A stretch of DNA of 64,000 nt from Actinobacillus equuli (lineage in GTDB: Bacteria; Pseudomonadota; Gammaproteobacteria; Enterobacterales; Pasteurellaceae). Shown piece after piece: positions 57,690-64,000 of this stretch. The stretch spans positions 2,304,321-2,368,320 of the forward strand of contig NZ_LR134310.1 in assembly GCF_900636745.1 (NCBI RefSeq), in the 5' to 3' direction. The stretch's first letter is position 1, and each line of letters opens with the position of its first letter. Made by a program: the position numbers and the translations under genes. A model generated the notes under the pieces. The model was given only the letters and a program-made list of their open reading frames with translations, did no database searches and was not told the origin of the DNA.

Positions 57690-60299
57690 ATGGGAAAATC
57701 ATTGGTTATTGTGGAGTCGCCGGCGAAAGCTAAGACAATCAATAAATATCTAGGTAGCGATTATGTTGTTAAATCGAGTGTCGGTCATATTCGTGATTTA
57801 CCTAAAAGCGGTAGTGAAAGCGAAAAAAACGAGAAAGCCAAACCGATTTCCACCAAAGGCATGACTGCGGAACAAAAAGCAAAACTAAAAGCAGAAAAAG
57901 ATCGTGCCGCATTAGTCAAACGTATGGGTATCGATCCTTACCATGATTGGAAAGCGAATTATCAAGTACTACCGGATAAAGAAAAAGTTGTATCCGAATT
58001 AAAATCTTTAGCTAAAAAAGCGGATCATATTTATCTCGCAACCGACTTGGATAGAGAAGGGGAAGCGATCGCTTGGCATTTGCGAGAAGTTATCGGTGGT
58101 GATGACGATCGTTTTAGCCGAGTGGTGTTCAATGAAATTACCAAAAATGCTATTCAAAAAGCGTTTGAGAAGCCGGATCATTTAAATTTAGACCGTGTAA
58201 ATGCGCAACAAACACGTCGCTTTTTAGACCGTGTGGTTGGCTTTATGGTATCGCCTTTACTGTGGAAAACAGTGGCTCGAGGCTTATCTGCAGGGCGTGT
58301 ACAGTCGGTTGCGGTTAAACTTTTAGTTGAACGTGAACGAGAAATTAAAGCGTTCCAACCGGAAGAATATTGGGAGATCTTAGCCAATACGCTAGCAGCT
58401 AAAGGGAAATTACCGCTAGATTTAATCGGCTATAAAGGTAAAAAATTCTCGGCAAAAAATCAAAAACAAGCAGATGAAGCGGTAAAAGCATTACAAGGTA
58501 GTGAATTTATCGTTTCGGAGATTGATAAAAAGCCGACTTCTTCGAAAGCAAGCCCGCCATTTATTACATCAACATTGCAACAAACGGCGAGTACCCGTTT
58601 GGGCTTTGGCGTGAAAAAAACCATGATGTTGGCGCAGCGCTTATATGAAGCGGGTTATATTACTTATATGCGTACCGATTCAACCAATTTAAGCCAAGAC
58701 GCATTAGCGATGGCGCGTGGTTATATTGAAGAGCAATTCGGCAGCGAGTATTTACCGGCTAAACCGAATTTCTATTCAAGTAAAGAAGGTGCGCAAGAAG
58801 CGCATGAAGCGATTCGTCCGTCAGACGTGAACGTAAAAATGTCTGATTTAAAAGGTATGGAAAAAGATGCCGAGCGTCTTTATGAGCTTATTTGGCGTCG
58901 TTTCTTAGCTTGCCAGATGACACCGGCTCGTTATGATTCAACCAGTCTTACCGTTACGGCTGGCGACTATGAATTAAAAGCGAAAGGACGTGTATTACGT
59001 TTTGACGGTTGGACGAAAGCATTACCGGTACAAGGCAAAACGGCCGAAGACCAAGTGTTACCGGAAGTCGCACTCAATGAAAAATTAATGTTAGAAGAAG
59101 TGCTACCTAGCCAACACTTCACTAAACCACCTGCACGTTTCTCTGAAGCCGCACTGGTTAAAGAATTGGAAAAACGTGGTATCGGTCGTCCATCAACCTA
59201 TGCTGCGATTATTTCAACGATTCAAGAACGCGGTTATGTGCGTACTGAAAATCGCCGTTTCTATGCAGAAAAAATGGGTGAAATCGTCACCGATCGTTTA
59301 GATGAATCATTTAGCGATTTAATGAATTACGACTTTACCGCCAATATGGAAGAAACCCTCGACCAAATTGCGGAAGGTAATAAAAATTGGAAAGAGGCGC
59401 TCAATAATTTCTTCAAGGATTTCTCTGAGCAGCTGACCAAAGCCGAATTAGACGATCTGGAAGGCGGAATGAAGCCGAATAGTCTTGTGCCAACGGAAAT
59501 TGACTGTCCGACTTGCGCAAGAAAAATGGCAATTCGCACCGCTTCTACCGGTGTATTCTTAGGCTGTACCGGTTATGCGTTACCACCGAAAGAACGTTGT
59601 AAAACCACAATGAATCTGATTCCGGAAGCGGAATTACTCAACGTGTTGGATGAAGAGTCGGAAGCAAAAGCTTTGTTAGCTCGTAAACGTTGTCCGAAAT
59701 GTGATTCGGCAATGGATAGCTATGTGATTGATCCGCAACGTAAATTACATATTTGTGGTAATAATCCGAATTGTGACGGATATGTGTTAGAACAAGGTAC
59801 ATTCAAAATCAAAGGCTATGACGGCCCGATTGTCGAATGTGATAAATGCGGTGCGGATATGCACCTCAAACTTGGTCGTTTCGGTAAATATATGGGTTGT
59901 ACCGCTTGCGATAACACTCGTAAGATTCTGAAAAATGGTGAAGTGGCTCCGCCTCGTGAAGAGCCGACGCATTTCCCGGAACTCAAATGTGAGAAATCGG
60001 ATGCTTATTTCGTATTACGTGACGGCGCAAGCGGTGTGTTTATGTCGGCACACAATTTCCCGAAATCACGAGAAACACGGGCGCCGAAAGTTGCCGAATT
60101 AGCACAATACCGTGATCGTTTACCAGAAAAATTACAATATCTTGCCGATGCACCTCAGCAAGATCCGGAAGGGAATGAAGCGATTATCCGCTTTAGCCGT
60201 AAAGAAAAACGTCAATATGTGACGTCTGAAAAAGACGGCAAGGCAACCAAGTGGATTGTTGATTACCTTGACGGTAAATGGGTAGAACGTAAAAAATAA
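57690..60299 (+). CDS. topA: DNA topoisomerase I
   Basis: TopA relaxes negative supercoils by single-strand cleavage. The 869 residues begin with the toprim segment [19 protein letters not shown] and [15 protein letters not shown], have the catalytic Tyr in [13 protein letters not shown] (near 327), and end in three Cys4 zinc ribbons (CPTCARKM.., CPKCDSAM.., CDKCGADM..) and a basic tail. An E. coli-like architecture. topB in the same window is the other type IA enzyme. A terminator follows at 60314. Confidence 0.97.
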   Translation: MGKSLVIVESPAKAKTINKYLGSDYVVKSSVGHIRDLPKSGSESEKNEKAKPISTKGMTAEQKAKLKAEKDRAALVKRMGIDPYHDWKANYQVLPDKEKVVSELKSLAKKADHIYLATDLDREGEAIAWHLREVIGGDDDRFSRVVFNEITKNAIQKAFEKPDHLNLDRVNAQQTRRFLDRVVGFMVSPLLWKTVARGLSAGRVQSVAVKLLVEREREIKAFQPEEYWEILANTLAAKGKLPLDLIGYKGKKFSAKNQKQADEAVKALQGSEFIVSEIDKKPTSSKASPPFITSTLQQTASTRLGFGVKKTMMLAQRLYEAGYITYMRTDSTNLSQDALAMARGYIEEQFGSEYLPAKPNFYSSKEGAQEAHEAIRPSDVNVKMSDLKGMEKDAERLYELIWRRFLACQMTPARYDSTSLTVTAGDYELKAKGRVLRFDGWTKALPVQGKTAEDQVLPEVALNEKLMLEEVLPSQHFTKPPARFSEAALVKELEKRGIGRPSTYAAIISTIQERGYVRTENRRFYAEKMGEIVTDRLDESFSDLMNYDFTANMEETLDQIAEGNKNWKEALNNFFKDFSEQLTKAELDDLEGGMKPNSLVPTEIDCPTCARKMAIRTASTGVFLGCTGYALPPKERCKTTMNLIPEAELLNVLDEESEAKALLARKRCPKCDSAMDSYVIDPQRKLHICGNNPNCDGYVLEQGTFKIKGYDGPIVECDKCGADMHLKLGRFGKYMGCTACDNTRKILKNGEVAPPREEPTHFPELKCEKSDAYFVLRDGASGVFMSAHNFPKSRETRAPKVAELAQYRDRLPEKLQYLADAPQQDPEGNEAIIRFSRKEKRQYVTSEKDGKATKWIVDYLDGKWVERKK

Positions 60300-60313
60300 C
60301 GAGTTCGAAAATG

Positions 60314-60344
60314 AAAAACCACCGCAATAAGCGGTGGTTTTTTT
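60314..60344 (+). terminator. Terminator after topA
   Basis: AAAAACCACCGC and GCGGTGGTTTTT pair around AATAA, followed by TTTTA. It also lies at the end of the converging tmcA. Confidence 0.93.
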
Positions 60345-60362
60345 ATAGCGATTTGCAACCAA

Positions 60363-62165
60363 TTAGCGTATGTATTGCAAGTAGTTGGCAAGTAGGCTAC
60401 GTAAGTTTTCCAACCATTCTTTTTTGCCTTGAATACTCTCGAATTGTTGCCAGATATTGGCTAACACGCCATGATTGCGAGGATCTTGCCAGTAAAGGCG
60501 TGTTAGGCTGACATAACTTGCTGCCAGCGAACGTTGCGCTAATGCGAAACCTTCTATATCACGCCAATCTTGTTCGTCCATTTGCAGTTGCACAAGCGGT
60601 CGAATTGGCAAAATATTTTGCAATTCTGCATAAAACGGCTGTAGTGCCAAATCTCGCTCAAATTGGGCGGTAGCTTGTTGTACAAATCGCTGACCTTGTT
60701 CCGAAATCGGGTAGAGCATCATCGCACTATGATAGCCGCTACTGGCTTCTTTAGTCGGGGTAATTTGTACTAACTGAAAACCACATTGTTGCCAAAAATG
60801 CAACAGAGGTTCCGTGAGTCCGAAACTGACCGAAACATAATCCACAAGCGGTCGATTTTGCTGAATTTTTTGCAAAATAAAGTTAGAAATTAACCGCTTG
60901 CCAATCCCTTGCTGTTGCAGTTCAGGTTGTACCGCAATACGTGAGATTCGTACCGAGCGTAGCTGACAGGCTTCTAGTAAGTTGCCTTGGAAGCAGAGGT
61001 ATTGTGCGACTAAATTGCCTTGTGGGCGGCGTTCTCCCCGCCAAATGGCTTCAGCTAATTCAGGTTCCAAATCACCTTCAGGTACAGCCCAAATGCCACC
61101 GACTAAACGTTGATGTTCGGAGAAAGAATGTAGTAACTGATCTTGAGCATCAAATAAGCGGCGTAAATCGCTGGGTGTCGTTTTGTAATGCGCTTCAGCC
61201 AGTAAATGATAAAATTCAGCATATTGATTGGTTTCGCTTGGTGGCGACATAATCAATAACTCATTGATAAATTGTTCCAACGGATCATTTTCATCCCAAC
61301 GTAGCGGTTTACTCAGTCGCCATTCCCGATACGGCTTTGTGAGTTGTTGAGGGAATTTCAGGCTAAAGCCTCGCCCGGTACCTTCATAATTATGTGTGGT
61401 AGTGGTTAAGACCACTTTGTCGAAATACTCACAGAACTGATGTAACATTGGTAACGGCAAACTTGCCGATTCATCAATAAATAACCAACTATTTGCTGCA
61501 ATTTGGTTTGCCGCGATTTTTTGTAATAGATGATCGGGTGCAAAAAAAGGAATATGCTGCGCAGCAGACTTCCAAAAACTAGGTAAGACCGAGTGACTTC
61601 TTGCAGTAATCAGTACCGATTCCGTTTGGGCTAACTGCTGGGCTAATTTCCCGGCGAGGGTTGATTTGCCTCGTCCGCGAGGTGCGGTGATCAAATGAAT
61701 AGCGGAGGTATCAAGCGGTAATTTTTCAAAGATTTCTTGTTGCTGTGGTGTAAGAGGTTCTGTGACTGAACTTTGATTTGGTGATGTTGGCAAACTAAAA
61801 TCCGTTTCTTCCAATGTTTGGAATTGAAAGCCGAATTTTTGTACCAATGCCTTAACGTAGCGATAGAAATTCGGTGTAGCAATCACCTTACCACTATTCC
61901 AACGTTGCGAGTCAAAATCAGGTTGTTGTTCCAACGTATCCCAATTCGGGCAAATGAGATAGAGCGTACCTTTTGCCTGAATCGTACCGGCAATAATCGC
62001 TAAGGCATCTAAGTTAAGACACACACCGCCTTCGGCGCGCATATCATAAATGGCGTAGGGGTGTTCTTGCCCCAAAAACTGTTTGGCTTGGGAGATATTG
62101 CCACTATGAATAACAATGCCCCCGTCAAGCGGAGGCATTTCAGCTAAAATCACCAGTTTACGCAT
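60363..62165 (-). CDS. tmcA: tRNA(Met) cytidine acetyltransferase
   Basis: TmcA makes N4-acetylcytidine at position 34 of elongator tRNA-Met. The 600 residues have an N-terminal DUF1726 segment, an ATPase/helicase core with Walker A APRGRGKST (about 160-168) and DESASLP, a GNAT acetyltransferase domain (IAVQPELQQQGIGKRLISNFI) and a C-terminal tRNA-binding region. At 600 residues it is somewhat shorter than the E. coli enzyme. It overlaps ybeY by one base (TAATG). Confidence 0.93.
   Translation of the reverse strand: MRKLVILAEMPPLDGGIVIHSGNISQAKQFLGQEHPYAIYDMRAEGGVCLNLDALAIIAGTIQAKGTLYLICPNWDTLEQQPDFDSQRWNSGKVIATPNFYRYVKALVQKFGFQFQTLEETDFSLPTSPNQSSVTEPLTPQQQEIFEKLPLDTSAIHLITAPRGRGKSTLAGKLAQQLAQTESVLITARSHSVLPSFWKSAAQHIPFFAPDHLLQKIAANQIAANSWLFIDESASLPLPMLHQFCEYFDKVVLTTTTHNYEGTGRGFSLKFPQQLTKPYREWRLSKPLRWDENDPLEQFINELLIMSPPSETNQYAEFYHLLAEAHYKTTPSDLRRLFDAQDQLLHSFSEHQRLVGGIWAVPEGDLEPELAEAIWRGERRPQGNLVAQYLCFQGNLLEACQLRSVRISRIAVQPELQQQGIGKRLISNFILQKIQQNRPLVDYVSVSFGLTEPLLHFWQQCGFQLVQITPTKEASSGYHSAMMLYPISEQGQRFVQQATAQFERDLALQPFYAELQNILPIRPLVQLQMDEQDWRDIEGFALAQRSLAASYVSLTRLYWQDPRNHGVLANIWQQFESIQGKKEWLENLRSLLANYLQYIR
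60592..60607. repeat. Uptake signal inside tmcA
   Basis: ACAAGCGGTCGAATTG has the full core and a near-complete tail, with TTTTGCAA following. On the tmcA strand it is reversed. Confidence 0.8.
60844..60901. repeat. Inverted uptake-signal pair inside tmcA
   Basis: ACAAGCGGT (60844-60852) with TCGATTTTG and ACCGCTTGC (60893-60901) face each other within 58 bp of coding sequence. Most such pairs here are intergenic terminators; this one is in frame and translated. Confidence 0.85.
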
Positions 62166-62656
62166 TATTCTTCAATCACTTTTTCTGAAATATACGGATC
62201 TTCAAAACCTAAACTTTGCATAATCTCGGTTTCTAAGCCTTCCATTTCTTCCGCTTCCGCATCTTCAATATGATCATAACCGAGTAAGTGTAGCGTGCCG
62301 TGAATTGCTAAATGTGCCCAGTGCGATTCTAAGGAAATTTGTTGCTCTTGCGCTTCTTTTTCCACTACTTGGCGGCAAATAATCAGATCACCTAATAACG
62401 GTAATTCAATGCCTTCCGGCACTTCAAACGGAAATGAAAGCACATTGGTTGGTTTGTCTTTACCACGATAAGTTAAATTTAACTCGTGGCTTTCCGCTTC
62501 GTCCACGATACGAATCGTGATTTCCGTTTCAGGGAAATCTTCGGTTTGTGCTTCGTGCGCTAACGCACGTTGCACCCATTGGGTAAATTGTTCTAAAGAC
62601 GGAAGATCTTCACTGTTCTCTGCGGCAATTTGTAAATCAATAATTGGTGTTGTCAT
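62165..62656 (-). CDS. ybeY: Endoribonuclease YbeY (16S rRNA 3'-end maturation)
   Basis: YbeY is a single-strand-specific endoribonuclease needed for 16S rRNA maturation and late-stage 70S quality control. The 163 residues contain the zinc motif [11 protein letters not shown], preceded by [15 protein letters not shown] and the [17 protein letters not shown] segment. It is of normal size. Its usual partner ybeZ (phoL) is not nearby. It is the first gene of ybeY-tmcA. Confidence 0.96.
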   Translation of the reverse strand: MTTPIIDLQIAAENSEDLPSLEQFTQWVQRALAHEAQTEDFPETEITIRIVDEAESHELNLTYRGKDKPTNVLSFPFEVPEGIELPLLGDLIICRQVVEKEAQEQQISLESHWAHLAIHGTLHLLGYDHIEDAEAEEMEGLETEIMQSLGFEDPYISEKVIEE

Positions 62657-62736
62657 AAATTCTCAATATATAAAAAACGGAATGTTGTCAGATATTATAA
62701 ACCTTCTGACACATTCCGTGAATCTAAGGGCGTGAT

Positions 62737-63192
62737 TTATTGCCATTTATCCGCTTCAAGTTGGTCACTTTCTCTGCCTTCTATCCAGCGGTCGCCGTCT
62801 TGTGTAGTTTCACGTTTCCAAAACGGCGCACGGGTTTTAAGGTAATCCATAATGAATTCGTTGGCGTGATAAGCATCGCCTCGGTGAGCGGAACTTACCC
62901 CAACCAATACAATTTCATCACCGGTATGAAGTTGCCCAATACGATGAATCACTGCCACACGTTGTAAATCCCAACGGCTACGTGCCTCATCTACAATTTC
63001 TTGGAGTGCTTTTTGGGTCATTGAAGGGTAATGTTCCAAATATAAACCGGATACATTATCGCCTAAATTCATTTCTCGTACTTTGCCGACAAAAAGCGTG
63101 GTTGCTCCCACGCTATGCTGTTCGCTTAGCCAGTGGTAAATCGCATTTTGATCAAACGTTTCTTGTTGTACTTCGATTAACGTAGCGTGCAT
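62737..63192 (-). CDS. moaE: Molybdopterin synthase catalytic subunit
   Basis: MoaE, with MoaD, inserts sulfur into precursor Z to form molybdopterin. The 151 residues contain GATTLFVGKVREMN, EHYPSMTQKALQEIVDEARSR, RIGQLHTGDEIVLVGVSSAHRGDAYHANEFIMDYLKTRAPFWKRE (given as phrases) and the catalytic Lys in KTRAPFWK. It lies immediately after moaD, with moaD's last codons as its ribosome site. The moaA gene is expected beyond moaC. Confidence 0.96.
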   Translation of the reverse strand: MHATLIEVQQETFDQNAIYHWLSEQHSVGATTLFVGKVREMNLGDNVSGLYLEHYPSMTQKALQEIVDEARSRWDLQRVAVIHRIGQLHTGDEIVLVGVSSAHRGDAYHANEFIMDYLKTRAPFWKRETTQDGDRWIEGRESDQLEADKWQ

Positions 63193-63438
63193 TTAGCCTC
63201 CTGTTACCGGTGGGAAGAATGCTACTTCATCGCCATCTTTGATTGCACTTTCCAACGGTGAAATGCTTTGGTTAATTGCCACTAATAATTTGCCTTTTTC
63301 TAATGCTAATTGCCATTTTTTACCTTGCTGGCTTAAATGTTCACGTAGCTGTTCGGCAGTTTCAAACTCAGCAGGAACGGTTAAAGCATCAACGCCAACC
63401 AATTCGCGTACCTGTGCAAAAAATAAAACGTTAATCAT
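63193..63438 (-). CDS. moaD: Molybdopterin synthase sulfur carrier subunit
   Basis: MoaD is a ubiquitin-like sulfur carrier; its C-terminal Gly-Gly is thiocarboxylated by MoeB. The 81 residues begin MINVLFFAQVRELVGVDAL and end DEVAFFPPVTGG, with the obligatory double Gly at the terminus. Those two codons, GGA GGC, also form the GGAGG ribosome site for moaE four bases from its ATG. Confidence 0.95.
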   Translation of the reverse strand: MINVLFFAQVRELVGVDALTVPAEFETAEQLREHLSQQGKKWQLALEKGKLLVAINQSISPLESAIKDGDEVAFFPPVTGG

Positions 63439-63459
63439 ATTTATCCCTAAATGTAATTC

Positions 63460-63936
63460 TTATTCCGCATTAAATTCGCCCGATTTACCGCCACTTTTGT
63501 GTAGTAAACGAACATTTTCAATCACCATATCTTTTTGTACCGCTTTACACATATCGTAAATCGTGAGTGCAGCAACACTGGCAGCGGTTAGCGCTTCCAT
63601 TTCTACACCGGTTTTACCGGTGAGTTTGCATAGTGATTCGATGCGAACTTGATTGGTTTCCGGCAGAGCTTCAAGTTGTACTTCAACTTTTGAGAGAAGC
63701 AACGGATGGCAAAGCGGAATAAGTTCCCAGGTTCTTTTGGCCGCTTGAATCCCTGCTATACGAGCAGTAGCAAACACATCACCTTTGTGATGGTTACCGG
63801 AAATGATCATTTGTAATGTTTCGGCATTCATCGAAACAAATGCTTCGGCACGTGCAACACGGACAGTTTCTTGTTTCATCGAAACATCAACCATATTGGC
63901 TTCGCCGTTGGTATTGATATGAGTAAATTGGTTCAT
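63460..63936 (-). CDS. moaC: Cyclic pyranopterin monophosphate synthase accessory protein
   Basis: MoaC converts the MoaA product into cyclic pyranopterin monophosphate. The 158 residues contain [22 protein letters not shown], the Lys/His catalytic segment and [41 protein letters not shown] (given as phrases). The N-terminal part is [34 protein letters not shown]. The moaC-moaD-moaE order runs leftwards; moaA should lie just right of the window. The 64 bases after the start hold no visible gene. Confidence 0.96.
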   Translation of the reverse strand: MNQFTHINTNGEANMVDVSMKQETVRVARAEAFVSMNAETLQMIISGNHHKGDVFATARIAGIQAAKRTWELIPLCHPLLLSKVEVQLEALPETNQVRIESLCKLTGKTGVEMEALTAASVAALTIYDMCKAVQKDMVIENVRLLHKSGGKSGEFNAE

Positions 63937-64000
63937 AGATAGGTCTGTTTAATTTTTTGTGTAAATTAATATTGAGCTTAATATCAAACTTTTTCTGTCA

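Overview
The window is one stretch of chromosome from a Pasteurellaceae bacterium, most likely Actinobacillus pleuropneumoniae or a close relative such as A. suis or A. lignieresii. Three things point there. The DNA is moderately AT-rich. The proteins resemble Haemophilus and E. coli orthologues throughout. The DNA uptake signal sequence of the Apl type (core ACAAGCGGT, usually followed by CAAATTT and a TTTTGCAAA tail) recurs across the window, often as inverted pairs that double as terminators; I did not notice the Haemophilus-type core AAGTGCGGT. Almost every gene is core housekeeping. I see no insertion sequence, prophage, CRISPR array, toxin gene or integrase.

Layout, left half. The left edge cuts rnb (RNase II), followed by two tandem Bor-type lipoprotein genes, fabI, cmoA-ybfF, and the divergent seqA-menE-mscK-mscK paralogue-aroC run (5.6-13.4 kb), which holds two adjacent giant mechanosensitive channel genes. 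Next come mepA, an alkaline phosphatase gene behind a clear Pho box, topB, secG with tRNA-Leu(GAG), a small membrane protein gene, degS, cmk-rpsA-ihfB, lapA-lapB, pyrF and yciH. A minus-strand block follows (yhbP, yqgA, ubiX, sirB2, darP), then pmbA. Between pmbA and ilvH lies an unannotated Fur-controlled small RNA locus. ilvI-ilvH, can, a cold-shock gene and a DUF1439 gene complete this half.

Layout, right half. A 44-residue glycine-rich lipoprotein gene precedes tgt, which is followed by an HHE hemerythrin-like gene and a TusA-like gene. Then come a minus-strand SH3-domain membrane protein gene, a PiT phosphate transporter with its DUF47 partner, and a four-gene iron-chelate ABC transporter behind a Fur box. 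dnaB-ycgL-nrdR converge on lysC, which has a lysine riboswitch. After yeeX and ppx come yhcH-rpiR, serC, hisC-aroA, argA (behind tandem ARG boxes), a LysR regulator gene divergent from topA, tmcA-ybeY, and moaC-moaD-moaE at the right edge.

Regulatory logic is unusually readable. Iron is handled by two Fur-box promoters (the sRNA and the ABC transporter). Phosphate is handled by a Pho-box phosphatase promoter, with PiT/DUF47 elsewhere. Amino-acid supply is controlled by the lysine riboswitch and the ArgR operator. The main candidates for something undescribed are the Fur-controlled sRNA at about 30.01-30.14 kb, a short minus-strand RNA or attenuator at about 18.87-18.93 kb, the leader terminator before rnb, and the second MscK-type channel, whose pore helix departs from the family pattern.
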